This document shows, piece by piece, positions 1 to 7,233 of a DNA stretch of 45,404 bases. The notes under the pieces were generated by a model. It was not told the DNA's origin. It ran no database searches and worked only from the letters and a program-made list of their open reading frames with translations. The stretch spans positions 1 through 45,404 of the forward strand of contig DVMP01000048.1 in the NCBI GenBank assembly GCA_018714925.1, given 5' to 3'. A program made the translations under genes and the position numbers. This DNA comes from Candidatus Allocopromorpha excrementigallinarum (GTDB lineage: Bacteria > Bacillota > Clostridia > Peptostreptococcales > Anaerovoracaceae). Each line of letters opens with the position of its first letter. Positions within the stretch are counted from its first letter, which is position 1.

Positions 1-462
1 ATGTTTTTCAGGATCTCCAGGGTCATTGACAATCACAAATTTTCCACCCGGTTCAATCGTTCTCTTAACTTCCACAAAGCATTTCCCCAGATCTTCCCAG
101 AAATATACGGTTTCAAAAGCTATGGCAAGTTTTATGGAATTGTCCTCCAACGGAAGGTTGTCCGCACTCCCAAGAAGCACTTCACATCTTTTATCAATAT
201 TCTTTTTATTCACCTTTTTGGACTTCTCAACACTGGTGCTGGAAATATCGATCCCGTAAACAAAACCGTCCCTGGAGCGCTCTAATAATCTTCGGATATT
301 AAATCCGCCGCCGCAGCCGATATCAACCAGCTTTCCGTCATCAGGGACATCAAATTGTGTAAATGCCCATTTGGCCATTGGACTGTGCCCCATATTCATA
401 CCGGAAAGCATTAGCCTTCCTATAAATCCCTGCGGATTGCCGAAATTATCTCTGAATGCCAT
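1..462 (-). CDS. Class I SAM-dependent methyltransferase, 3' end cut by the window edge
   Basis: The first 154 residues of a methyltransferase read leftwards off the window; the C-terminus is missing. The ATG at 460-462 has an AAGGAG ribosome site at 471-476. The glycine-rich SAM loop VDIGCGGGFN lies near residue 46, the acidic end of strand 2 (YGIDIS) near 70, a LPLEDNSIKLAIAFETVYFW motif IV region near 105, and a post-motif GGKFVIVND near 140. This is a generic small-molecule methyltransferase layout (Methyltransf_11/25 type); the substrate cannot be read. Codon use, with ATT and ATC alongside ATA, is unlike the core genes to the right, which fits an accessory block. Confidence 0.85.
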   Translation of the reverse strand, partial: MAFRDNFGNPQGFIGRLMLSGMNMGHSPMAKWAFTQFDVPDDGKLVDIGCGGGFNIRRLLERSRDGFVYGIDISSTSVEKSKKVNKKNIDKRCEVLLGSADNLPLEDNSIKLAIAFETVYFWEDLGKCFVEVKRTIEPGGKFVIVNDPGDPEKH

Positions 463-545
463 TTTTATTGCTCCTTCTTCATCAGATTTGTAATACCGGT
501 TTATTCATTCGGAATTGGGCGAGTTGTTTCCGTATATTATATTTC

Positions 546-1262
546 TTATTGATACCCATCCCCTTGTGTAAATACCGGCGGCCAGTATGGCAGCAGCGGC
601 GCACCTGGCTTCAGGCTGAAGTCACAGTAGTCGCCATTGGCGAAGCAGGTATGCCTACGATACAGTGGTACGCCCAACACACCAAACATCACATAGTCCA
701 GGTTGCAGAGATATGGCATATATTCCTCGTAACCGTATTTTTTTGCGAAGTCGGTCAGCGGGCAGACGAGGGTATGATAAGTAAAAGCGCAGCCCTCTGC
801 GGGCGGCTGCATGGTCTTTGTCTGAAAGCTGCCGGGATATTTTGCGGCATTCTCCGCATTCTTCCGGTCTTTCTTTTGATACATCTTAGTAACAAGCCTG
901 GGCGATGAAAATATCTTCCTCATAACTGCCCGGACGAGTCGTGGGATAGCCTGAAACTTCCGCTCATAAGCCAGTACCATCAGATGCGCTGAATCCTCCA
1001 CAGATACGCTGTAGCGTTTAAGCACCTCACCCATCGCCACAAAGATGTAAGCGCCGGTGAGATTCTTTGTCCCGCTGACTTGGTCCCCGCCGATGTAAGG
1101 GAAATGCTCCAGCAGATTTTTTTCATAGAAGCCCCAGACTTCATCCCATACCTCGCTGTAAGGTTTGCCGGTGTTCTGTTCCAGCTCCGCTTTCACAGAG
1201 CGAAGATAATCCTCGTTTTCCTTTTTTAATTTCAGGATATTGTTCCGATAGTATTCATGCAT
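546..1262 (-). CDS. ATC hydrolase-like (L-2-amino-thiazoline-4-carboxylate hydrolase family) protein
   Basis: A 238-residue soluble protein. The C-terminal half resembles the ATC_hydrolase family (PF14196): a CNLDYVMFGVLGVPLYRRHT stretch followed by a cysteine-containing CFANGDYCDFSLKPG segment, the hallmark of that family. Named members open a thiazoline ring, but most clostridial relatives have no known substrate, so the activity is not assigned here. Its start overlaps the end of the tetR gene by 8 bp, so the two are translationally coupled and the TetR protein probably controls it. The family match is from recall of motif patterns, not from a search. Confidence 0.65.
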   Translation of the reverse strand: MHEYYRNNILKLKKENEDYLRSVKAELEQNTGKPYSEVWDEVWGFYEKNLLEHFPYIGGDQVSGTKNLTGAYIFVAMGEVLKRYSVSVEDSAHLMVLAYERKFQAIPRLVRAVMRKIFSSPRLVTKMYQKKDRKNAENAAKYPGSFQTKTMQPPAEGCAFTYHTLVCPLTDFAKKYGYEEYMPYLCNLDYVMFGVLGVPLYRRHTCFANGDYCDFSLKPGAPLLPYWPPVFTQGDGYQ

Positions 1263-1878
1263 GATCCGTTTCCTCCATCAAACTGAGCATTCCGTTACGG
1301 TATACCAGCGCCACATCGCGCATCCGCCGGATGACCGTTTCCTTATCCTCGGTTTCCAGAATGATGCGGGCAAGTATATCAAAATAGCCCCGCATCATCA
1401 GATCGAGGGAACCGGGATCGATGTCTCGCAGAGCCTTTGCCGTATGTTCAGCCGTCTCCACGCCCTGCGAAATCCGTTCCATGTTCGCTATGCGGAAGTT
1501 GTCAAAGAAGTTTTCATACTTAGTTCCCCCAGAGCAGCGAAGCAGCAATACCATTTCTTCCCGGTGGGCGCAGAGATAATCTGCCAACTCCGGAAGGCGG
1601 CGCAGATAGCAGTCAAGCATGGAAAAGAGCATCTGCTCCGGCGGGAGCTTTTGCATGTCATCACCAATGGAGCGGACAATGGCGGCAAGGCCCTGCGCCG
1701 TCTCGTCCGTCAAGGCGTAGAACAGTTCCTCTTTATTTTTGTAGTAGCCATAAAAGGCGCCAAGGGTAAAGCCCGCATCACTCACAATCCTGCGCAGCGG
1801 AGCTGATTTGAAGCCTTTCTCCAAAAACCAGCGCTTAGCGCTGCTCAGGATCTTCTGCTGCGTTACAGTCAGTTCCAT
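1255..1878 (-). CDS. TetR/AcrR family transcriptional regulator
   Basis: 207 residues. The N-terminal helix-turn-helix is typical of TetR (ILSSAKRWFLEKGFKSAPL then IVSDAGFTLGAFYGYYKNKE, residues about 10-50), followed by an all-helical ligand/dimer domain of the usual length. The ATG is preceded by GGAGG. It is the first gene of a two-gene operon with the ATC-hydrolase-like gene. Its promoter has AT-rich repeated AGCT sequence over the start site, as expected for an autorepressing TetR protein. The ligand is unknown. Confidence 0.88.
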   Translation of the reverse strand: MELTVTQQKILSSAKRWFLEKGFKSAPLRRIVSDAGFTLGAFYGYYKNKEELFYALTDETAQGLAAIVRSIGDDMQKLPPEQMLFSMLDCYLRRLPELADYLCAHREEMVLLLRCSGGTKYENFFDNFRIANMERISQGVETAEHTAKALRDIDPGSLDLMMRGYFDILARIILETEDKETVIRRMRDVALVYRNGMLSLMEETDHA

Positions 1879-1888
1879 TTTATATCCT

Positions 1889-1951
1889 CCACTTTATATA
1901 GCTTTGATATATAGCTAAGATATATTATACAAAAAAGCCGTTCCTTGTCAA
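1889..1951 (-). promoter_or_regulatory. tetR promoter with probable autoregulatory operator
   Basis: On the minus strand TTGACA (1946-1951) is followed after 16 bp by TATAAT (1924-1929), giving a start near 1917. The transcribed stretch 1889-1923 contains two TATATAGCT-type copies (an imperfect TAGCT...AGCTA palindrome) directly over the start site. The promoter match is strong; the operator role is inferred from position. Confidence 0.7.
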
Positions 1952-2196
1952 GGGTTTTGCGAGCCGATAGTCGTCGATAGTCGCAGTAAAATCTATGTAC
2001 AGCGGAATTTGCCCGTTACGGAGATTATTGCGAAGTGACAGGTTCCTCATATCAGAGGGAAACAACATCATCCAATGCGGCGCCTATTATCACTACTTTA
2101 CCCGGATTTACGGTAATGCTTGACCAAAGCGAATCATATATAATCGAGCCGTTTCTCCATTGCCATTAAAAAAGAATGAAAGTTAAAATGCGTTGC
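1952..2196. other. Intergenic stretch without a recognisable gene
   Basis: About 245 bp between the divergent tetR and XRE promoters. No convincing reading frame or RNA structure is seen. It holds one copy (2077-2091) of a 15-bp sequence that recurs inside the XRE gene at 2703-2717. Confidence 0.5.
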
Positions 2197-2225
2197 TTGC
2201 GGCAACGGGCAATTCCGGCTACAAT
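2197..2225 (+). promoter_or_regulatory. Probable promoter of the XRE regulator gene
   Basis: TTGCGG (2197-2202), a 17-bp spacer and TACAAT (2220-2225), with a start near 2232 and a short leader to the AAGGAG site at 2241-2246. Confidence 0.55.
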
Positions 2226-2255
2226 AACGGTGATGAAAGAAAGGAGACTGTCCTA

Positions 2256-2765
2256 ATGCTCAGCGAAAATATTAAAGCAATCAGAAAATCAAAAGGACTT
2301 TCGCAGCAGGAGCTTGCTGTCAAGCTGAACGTCGTGCGGCAAACAGTTTCTAAATGGGAGCAGGGACTCTCGGTTCCCGATTCTGATATGTTAATCTCCA
2401 TATCGGAAGCCCTTGAAACACCTGTGGGCACATTGCTTGGAGAAACTGTTGCCGAAACGGAAACTGATAATATAAAAGCCATTTTCGAAAAATTGGAAGC
2501 GATAAATTGGCAGCTGGCACAAAGGAAAAACACGAGAAGAAAATTTGTCCGCTGGCTGTTTGTTTCATTATGTGCGGTCACAGTAATGGCTTTTGCAGCC
2601 TTAGGAATAGTAAAGAGTCCTTATTTGGAGTGGAATTACAGTGATCCTGAAACCGCTGTTCTTGGAGTGGCATTTCACTCATTTGAATGGTTGTTTGTAA
2701 GAGCGGCGCCTATTATCTTTGTTATCGCAGGCATTGGAATTTTCTTAACACGGAGGAAGGAATAA
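2256..2765 (+). CDS. XRE-family regulator with membrane C-terminus
   Basis: 169 residues from the ATG at 2256, chosen because AAGGAG lies 9 bp upstream and the protein then begins MLSENIKAIRKSKGLSQQEL, the standard start of this family; an upstream in-frame ATG at 2193 lacks such a site. Residues 1-65 form a Cro/CI helix-turn-helix (RQTVSKWEQGLSVPD). A linker leads to two hydrophobic segments near the C-terminus (about 100-120 and 145-165). Such membrane-tethered XRE proteins are common in Firmicutes; the signal is unknown. It converges on rlmH. Confidence 0.82.
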   Translation: MLSENIKAIRKSKGLSQQELAVKLNVVRQTVSKWEQGLSVPDSDMLISISEALETPVGTLLGETVAETETDNIKAIFEKLEAINWQLAQRKNTRRKFVRWLFVSLCAVTVMAFAALGIVKSPYLEWNYSDPETAVLGVAFHSFEWLFVRAAPIIFVIAGIGIFLTRRKE

Positions 2766-2789
2766 AATCATGTTCCGACCACACCTCAC

Positions 2790-3269
2790 TTACTTATGAT
2801 AGGGCTCGTTTCTAATTATCTTAAAGCTTCTGTAAATCTGCTCCAGCAGAATTATCCTCATCATCTGGTGGGGGAAGGTCATGGCTGAAAATGAAAGCCT
2901 GAAGTCGGCCCGCCTGCTGACCTGATCCCAAAGGCCCAGGGAGCCCCCTATGATAAAGACCAGAGAGCTTTTCCCCTGAATGCCCAGGTCTTTTAGACGG
3001 GAGGCCATTTGTTCCGATGAAAGAGCTTCTCCCTTTATTTCCAGGGTGATAACATAATCGGAGGGCTTGAGGACGTCTAAGATCATGCGTCCCTCCGCCT
3101 CCCTGACAGCCTCCTCATCGGCGGGAGAGGGATTGGCCCTCAGGGGGCTTTCCTTTATTTCCCGTATCTGTAGCCCGCAGTACCGTCCTATGCGCCTGGA
3201 ATATTCCTCTGAGGCCTCTTTCCAGTATTTTTCCTTCAGGCTGCCTACAGCAAGTATTTTTATGTTCAT
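2790..3269 (-). CDS. rlmH: 23S rRNA (pseudouridine1915-N3)-methyltransferase RlmH
   Basis: 159 residues, the normal length. RlmH is a SPOUT-fold SAM methyltransferase that methylates pseudouridine 1915 in helix 69 of 23S rRNA on assembled ribosomes. Visible family features are the start MNIKILAVGSLKEKYWKEA, the knot region FIIGGSLGLWDQV and the conserved tail LLEQIYRSFKIIRNEPYHK. It follows walJ by 1 nt with a GAGG site inside the walJ end. The walJ-rlmH pair is a conserved Firmicutes neighbourhood. Confidence 0.95.
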   Translation of the reverse strand: MNIKILAVGSLKEKYWKEASEEYSRRIGRYCGLQIREIKESPLRANPSPADEEAVREAEGRMILDVLKPSDYVITLEIKGEALSSEQMASRLKDLGIQGKSSLVFIIGGSLGLWDQVSRRADFRLSFSAMTFPHQMMRIILLEQIYRSFKIIRNEPYHK

Positions 3270-3270
3270 A

Positions 3271-4065
3271 TTATACCTCGTATACGCAGCTGCGGCAGTC
3301 TCTGAGAATAACGTCTATTTTAAGCTTGTCTCCCGGGATGATATCCTTTTCCATGAGAGTGTTTTTAACCGCCAGCATGGCAAGGGAGGGATCGTTGTTT
3401 TCCCTGCTGAGATGCCCTAAAAGTATGCGGCGGCTTTTATCCTTTGCCTCCACAAGACAGCTGAGACACTCTCCCGCAGAGACATTGGAAAGGTGTCCGT
3501 GATCCCCGAGTATTCTGCGTTTAAGGCTGTACGGGTACCTGCCCATGTGAAGCACCTCCACCTCGTGATTGGCTTCAAGAACCAGAAGATCAGCGTCCAC
3601 TATTTCTCTGAAGATATGATCCGTTATACAGCCCACGTCGGTGACGATGCTGATCTGCCGGCCTCCGCTGTAAAGGGAAAAGCCCACAGGCTCAGCCGCG
3701 TCGTGGGGTATGGCGAAGGGTCTTACAGTAAGGTCTTCAATTTGAAAATTCTCTCCCGTTACAAAGAGACGCCGTTTTTCCTCGGCTACGGGCCGTTCTA
3801 TGCCCTCCCAGGTGGCCCGGTTGGCGTAGGCCTTTATATTGGGAAGGGTTTTGGTAACTATGGGAAGACTTTTTATGTGATCTATATGCTCATGGGTAAT
3901 GAGCAGGGCGGATACCTCCTCCATGGGGGTCTCTGTCTCCTCAAGTCCCCGGAATATTCTCCTTCCCGAAATACCCGCGTCTATAAGTACAGCCGTTTCA
4001 CCGGTTTTTACAAGATAGCTGTTGCCGCTGCTTCCGCTGGCAAACGAACAGAATTTAAGTGCCAT
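3271..4065 (-). CDS. walJ: WalJ/YycJ-type metallo-beta-lactamase-fold hydrolase
   Basis: 264 residues. The opening LKFCSFASGSSGNSYLV is diagnostic of the YycJ/VicX/WalJ group. The metal motif THEHIDH lies near residue 58, followed by IPHDAAEPVGF, TDVGCITD and a late GHLSREN histidine, consistent with a dinuclear metal nuclease. In Bacilli the gene sits with the WalRK cell-wall regulators and has been linked to genome maintenance; here WalRK is absent but rlmH follows directly. The role in this organism is inferred. Confidence 0.88.
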   Translation of the reverse strand: MALKFCSFASGSSGNSYLVKTGETAVLIDAGISGRRIFRGLEETETPMEEVSALLITHEHIDHIKSLPIVTKTLPNIKAYANRATWEGIERPVAEEKRRLFVTGENFQIEDLTVRPFAIPHDAAEPVGFSLYSGGRQISIVTDVGCITDHIFREIVDADLLVLEANHEVEVLHMGRYPYSLKRRILGDHGHLSNVSAGECLSCLVEAKDKSRRILLGHLSRENNDPSLAMLAVKNTLMEKDIIPGDKLKIDVILRDCRSCVYEV

Positions 4066-4091
4066 TGATGTTTCTCCTTTTGTCCACTATT

Positions 4092-4121
4092 AAGATACTC
4101 CAAAGCTCCGGGCAATGTCAA
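4092..4121 (-). promoter_or_regulatory. Probable promoter for walJ-rlmH
   Basis: On the minus strand TTGACA (4116-4121), an 18-bp spacer and TATCTT (4092-4097), about 25 bp upstream of the walJ start. The -35 is perfect; the -10 is moderate. Confidence 0.5.
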
Positions 4122-4263
4122 GACGTCATATCCCCGGGGAGATTTTTTATGGGCTGCGATTTTGCAGATGGTAAAATAAAATCGCGATTTCAGCCGGAGG
4201 GAGGTTTACGTGACATTCCAAATATGGTAGATTTTTAAGAAGAAAGGAATACAGGAGAAAATA

Positions 4264-4824
4264 ATGAGACAGGACAGAATACTCAGAATATATACCGACG
4301 GAGCCTGTGCCGGCAATCAGAATGAAGAGAACACGGGAGGCTGGGGAGCCATTCTCAGATTCGGAGACCACACCAAGGAAATCTTCGGAGGAGAAAAAAA
4401 CACCACCAACAACAGGATGGAGATGACAGCTCTTCTTGAGGCCTTTAAGGCCATAAAAAAGGAAGGGCAGATTATAGAGGTTTTTTCAGACAGCGGCTAT
4501 CTTATGGACTGCTTCAGAAAAAAATGGTACCTTAACTGGGAAAAAAACGGCTGGAAAACCTCCAAGAAAACTCCCGTGGAAAATAAAGAGCTGTGGCAGC
4601 AGCTTATATCGTATCTGGATAAGCACACCATATCCTTTTACAGGGTAAAGGGACATGTAAACCTTGACAGCGATAAAACAGACAGGGATAAGCTCTATGA
4701 AAAGTTTATCCAGTGGAACGGAAGGGGATTTTCACCGGAGGATTTCAGGTACATTACGGAAATGAACAACAGGGCCGATGAGCTGGCCAATATGGGTATA
4801 GAACAGGCAGGAAATTCAGACTGA
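4264..4824 (+). CDS. rnhA: Ribonuclease HI
   Basis: 186 residues. RNase HI cuts the RNA strand of RNA-DNA hybrids with two Mg ions. The carboxylates are all visible: Asp in IYTDGACAGN (near 11), Glu in NNRMEMTALLEAF (near 52), Asp in VFSDSGY (near 77) and Asp in NNRADELANMG (near 175). It is about 30 residues longer than the E. coli enzyme because of an insertion between GHVNLDSDK and NNRADELA (roughly 140-170), a variant known in clostridial relatives. An AGGAGA site precedes the ATG. Confidence 0.93.
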   Translation: MRQDRILRIYTDGACAGNQNEENTGGWGAILRFGDHTKEIFGGEKNTTNNRMEMTALLEAFKAIKKEGQIIEVFSDSGYLMDCFRKKWYLNWEKNGWKTSKKTPVENKELWQQLISYLDKHTISFYRVKGHVNLDSDKTDRDKLYEKFIQWNGRGFSPEDFRYITEMNNRADELANMGIEQAGNSD

Positions 4825-4853
4825 TTTTAGGGAAAAGCTATAAAAGACACAGG

Positions 4854-4886
4854 ACCTCCGTATATTAAGCATATGGAGGTTTTTTT
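4854..4886 (+). terminator. rnhA terminator whose 3' arm is the next gene's Shine-Dalgarno
   Basis: ACCTCC (4854-4859) pairs with GGAGGT (4875-4880), extended by a G-T and three A-T pairs, followed by a run of T to 4886. The GGAGG of the 3' arm lies 7 nt before the ATG at 4887, so the same bases serve as terminator stem and ribosome site. Confidence 0.75.
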
Positions 4887-6197
4887 ATGAGAAAAGGGCG
4901 ATACACGGTCTGGGCTTTACTGGCGGCAGGAATGCTTTTAGGAGCAGCGGCGGGCCTTTTGGAGGAGGGAATAAGGGGAGAGGACAGCCCCGCAATAAAG
5001 GAAGAGGCTGCCGGAGGGCTTACGGAAGAAAGCTCCGGCGGCGGACAGGAGATTATATCTCTTGGGGAAAGGGAGGGGGAAATTTCCGTAAGCTGGAAGG
5101 GAAGCGCCCATGGCCCCAAATGGGTCAGGTACGGAAGGACGGAAGAGAAGGAAGACCGGTGGAAGATGATAAAAGGAAAGGCAGAAAGGGCTCTCGGGGG
5201 AAAATACTTCAGATATCACGCAATCCTTGAAGATCTTGATCCTGGAGAAGAGTATTTTTATGAAACAGGGGACGGAGAGAGCTTTTACCGGAGAAAAATC
5301 TTTACTGCCCCTGACAGGGAGGGAGAAACGAGATTTCTGTATCTGGGAGACGTTCAGTTTGACGCTTCCATGGAGGATTACAAAAGCTGGGGCAATATGA
5401 CCCGCAGAATATACAGGAAAAACCGTGAGCTTGATTTTGCCGTAATAGGAGGAGACATGGTCAACGAGCCTCTTGAGGCGGAGCAGTGGAACAGCTTTTT
5501 CAACAGCGCCCGGGTCTTCGCCGGGCTTCCCCTTATGACGGTATCGGGAAATCACGAGGGAGTCAGCTCCAACATAACCTACAGAAAGATGCTTCCCATG
5601 CCGGAAAAGGGCCCCGGAAAGGAAGGAAGCAGAGTGAGAGAGGAGCTTGCCGGCAATTTTTTCTTTTTCGATTACGGAAGCTGCAGACTGATAATGCTGG
5701 ACAGCTCCTTTCTTACGGAGCAGAGAAGGGAGGGGCTGGGAGAAAAGCTTTGGAAAAGCTGTGAGAGGGCCGTGGAGGAGTGGCTGAAGAAGACCTTTGA
5801 ATCAGCCGGCGACAGGTGGCTTATAGTGGTGATACATCATCCCCCTTACGGAATTCACGATGAGGAGGTATCGCGGAGCATACGCGACAGATGGACGCCC
5901 CTCATGGAGAGAGGCGGGGCTCATCTGGTTCTGTCAGGTCATCAGCATATGTACATGAGAACGAGGCGGATAAACGGAATAGTCTATCTCATGGGGAACT
6001 CGGGAGCAAGGAAAAGCGCCTACTATAACGGGTATAACGGACCTGTTTACGCCAGAAGCCTTTACGGAGAGGGCCCCACATACGAGATAATAACAGTATC
6101 AAAGGATTCTCTGAAAATAGAGGCCCGCAATGAAAAAGACCGGGTGCTGGACCGGGTCTTTTTAAAAAAGGAGATCACATATTTTCAAATTTTTTAG
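4887..6197 (+). CDS. Secreted purple-acid-phosphatase-like metallophosphoesterase
   Basis: 436 residues with an N-terminal signal or anchor (RKGRYTVWALLAAGMLLGAA). An N-terminal fibronectin-like domain as in purple acid phosphatases (KWVRYGRTEE to LEDLDPGEEYFYETGDG, about 60-135) precedes a calcineurin-like domain with the motifs LGDVQFD, IGGDMVNEP, SGNHEG, VVIHHPPYG and LSGHQHMYMR, which supply all expected metal ligands. It probably acts outside the membrane on a phosphoester; the substrate is unknown. Its 3' end overlaps the convergent arsR-type gene by 23 bp. Confidence 0.85.
   Translation: MRKGRYTVWALLAAGMLLGAAAGLLEEGIRGEDSPAIKEEAAGGLTEESSGGGQEIISLGEREGEISVSWKGSAHGPKWVRYGRTEEKEDRWKMIKGKAERALGGKYFRYHAILEDLDPGEEYFYETGDGESFYRRKIFTAPDREGETRFLYLGDVQFDASMEDYKSWGNMTRRIYRKNRELDFAVIGGDMVNEPLEAEQWNSFFNSARVFAGLPLMTVSGNHEGVSSNITYRKMLPMPEKGPGKEGSRVREELAGNFFFFDYGSCRLIMLDSSFLTEQRREGLGEKLWKSCERAVEEWLKKTFESAGDRWLIVVIHHPPYGIHDEEVSRSIRDRWTPLMERGGAHLVLSGHQHMYMRTRRINGIVYLMGNSGARKSAYYNGYNGPVYARSLYGEGPTYEIITVSKDSLKIEARNEKDRVLDRVFLKKEITYFQIF
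6133..6163. terminator. Bidirectional hairpin inside the converging gene ends
   Basis: AAAAAGACC (6133-6141) pairs with GGTCTTTTT (6155-6163), giving A- and T-rich flanks on both strands. It lies within the last codons of the phosphatase gene and just past the arsR-type stop, so it can end transcripts from both sides. Confidence 0.65.
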
Positions 6198-6498
6198 TGG
6201 CCACAAGGTAATCGTTGAGGGTCCCAAGATGTATAAAATAGTAGGAGTAGCGGTCCTCTCTCTTTACCTGTACAAGCCCTGCGTCGCTCAGTTTCTTTAC
6301 GTGCTGGGATATGGTGGCCTGAGAATAATCAAAATGATTTACAAGATCCTTATTGCATATTCTCTGACGCTTCTTGTTCTGCTCCATTATATATCGGAAA
6401 ATTTTTATTCTGGCAGGGTGAGCCAGGGCGTCGGATATTTTCGCTATGAGGAGAATATCCTTTTCCTGCATCTCGTCCACTTCTTTTCTCAATCTCAT
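6175..6498 (-). CDS. ArsR-type winged-helix regulator
   Basis: 107 residues. The winged helix is clear: ALAHPARIKIFRYI, then the recognition helix NHFDYSQATISQHVKKLSDA and a wing LVQVKREDRYSYYFIH. The metal-binding CxC motif of classic ArsR/SmtB proteins is absent; the only cysteine (RQRICNKDL) is isolated, so it may not sense metals. The start has AAGGAG 11 nt upstream. It lies 21 nt after the SGNH hydrolase gene and is likely co-transcribed with it. Confidence 0.85.
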   Translation of the reverse strand: MRLRKEVDEMQEKDILLIAKISDALAHPARIKIFRYIMEQNKKRQRICNKDLVNHFDYSQATISQHVKKLSDAGLVQVKREDRYSYYFIHLGTLNDYLVATKKFENM

Positions 6499-6519
6499 AG
6501 TCTGCTGCGCTCCTTGCTG

Positions 6520-7083
6520 TTAAATACGGTTCAGATACTCCATGATTCTGTCGGCTATAAAGCGATGGCCCTCGGGAAGAGGATGAACGCCGTCGCAGTA
6601 TTTGCCGCATTCTCTGTAGAGGCTGTTAAGATCAATAAAATCAAAGCCTGAATCCATTATTATATCGGAAAGAGCCGAAAGACACCTGTTTATTCTTTCG
6701 TAGTCTATATTCTCCCCCACTCTCCAGCACCTGGAGGCCATCTCCGAATCGGTGGGCAGGGGAGTGAGAAAGACCGCGCTTATACCCTCGGCATCAGCCT
6801 TTTCCTTCATAAGCTCAAGGATGGAAAAAACATGCTCAGGTATATTCTGACCGTATATAAAATCGTTGGTTCCCGTGAGAACAAAGACCATGTCGGGCCT
6901 CTGGGATATAACGTCCCTCTCGAATCTGGAAAGAACCTCTGAAGCGGTCTGACCGTTGATGCCTCTGTTTATAATCTCAAAGCCCGTCTCCTCTTCGATT
7001 ATGCCGGCAAAAGAAGCTCCCCTCTGGTAAGGGAAGCCGTTTACTATACTGTTTCCTATAAATACTATCTTCTTATTCATCAT
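6520..7083 (-). CDS. SGNH/GDSL hydrolase
   Basis: 187 residues from ATG 7081-7083 (a second ATG follows directly). SGNH-hydrolase blocks are present: block I IVFIGNSIVNGF (GNS replacing GDS), block II NRGINGQTASE, block III VLTGTNDF and block V CDGVHPLPEGH with the Asp-His pair. These are esterases or lipases of the arylesterase/TesA/lysophospholipase type. No signal peptide is seen, so it is probably cytoplasmic. There is no ribosome site: the promoter directly abuts the start codon (see 7090-7118). Confidence 0.88.
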   Translation of the reverse strand: MMNKKIVFIGNSIVNGFPYQRGASFAGIIEEETGFEIINRGINGQTASEVLSRFERDVISQRPDMVFVLTGTNDFIYGQNIPEHVFSILELMKEKADAEGISAVFLTPLPTDSEMASRCWRVGENIDYERINRCLSALSDIIMDSGFDFIDLNSLYRECGKYCDGVHPLPEGHRFIADRIMEYLNRI

Positions 7084-7089
7084 ACTATA

Positions 7090-7118
7090 AGTATACCCAT
7101 GAGAAAAAAATATGTCAA
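7090..7118 (-). promoter_or_regulatory. SGNH promoter positioned for a leaderless transcript
   Basis: On the minus strand TTGACA (7113-7118), exactly 17 bp, TATACT (7090-7095), then 6 bp to the ATG. Transcription should start at or within a base or two of the A of the start codon. Confidence 0.75.
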
Positions 7119-7166
7119 TGGGCGCCCGGCTCTTGGACAGGGGGAAGTTTTTTCGTTTTCCAGTGA

Positions 7167-7182
7167 TGCAAAAATATTTGCA
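7167..7182. promoter_or_regulatory. Palindromic operator over the activator's own -35 box
   Basis: TGCAAAAATATTTGCA is an inverted repeat of TGCAAA and TTTGCA with a 4-bp centre. The same core occurs upstream of ord at 8700-8715. Here it overlaps the -35 hexamer at 7178-7183, which suggests autorepression by the sigma-54 activator. Confidence 0.7.
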
Positions 7183-7207
7183 CGAGATATGTCTGTTGTG
7201 ATATAGT
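7178..7207 (+). promoter_or_regulatory. Sigma-70-type promoter of the ornithine regulator
   Basis: TTGCAC (7178-7183), an 18-bp spacer and TATAGT (7202-7207), followed by an AGGAGG site and the ATG at 7234. Confidence 0.55.
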
Positions 7208-7233
7208 CTGTATATGGAAAAGGAGGAACGGTC

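Noticed and set aside
456-908. Plus-strand open frame opposite the ATC-hydrolase-like gene
   Set aside because: It is antisense to a family-recognisable gene, has no ribosome site and shows no domain pattern.
4179-4190. Palindrome AAATCGCGATTT upstream of rnhA
   Set aside because: Short, single copy in the window and no promoter could be placed around it.
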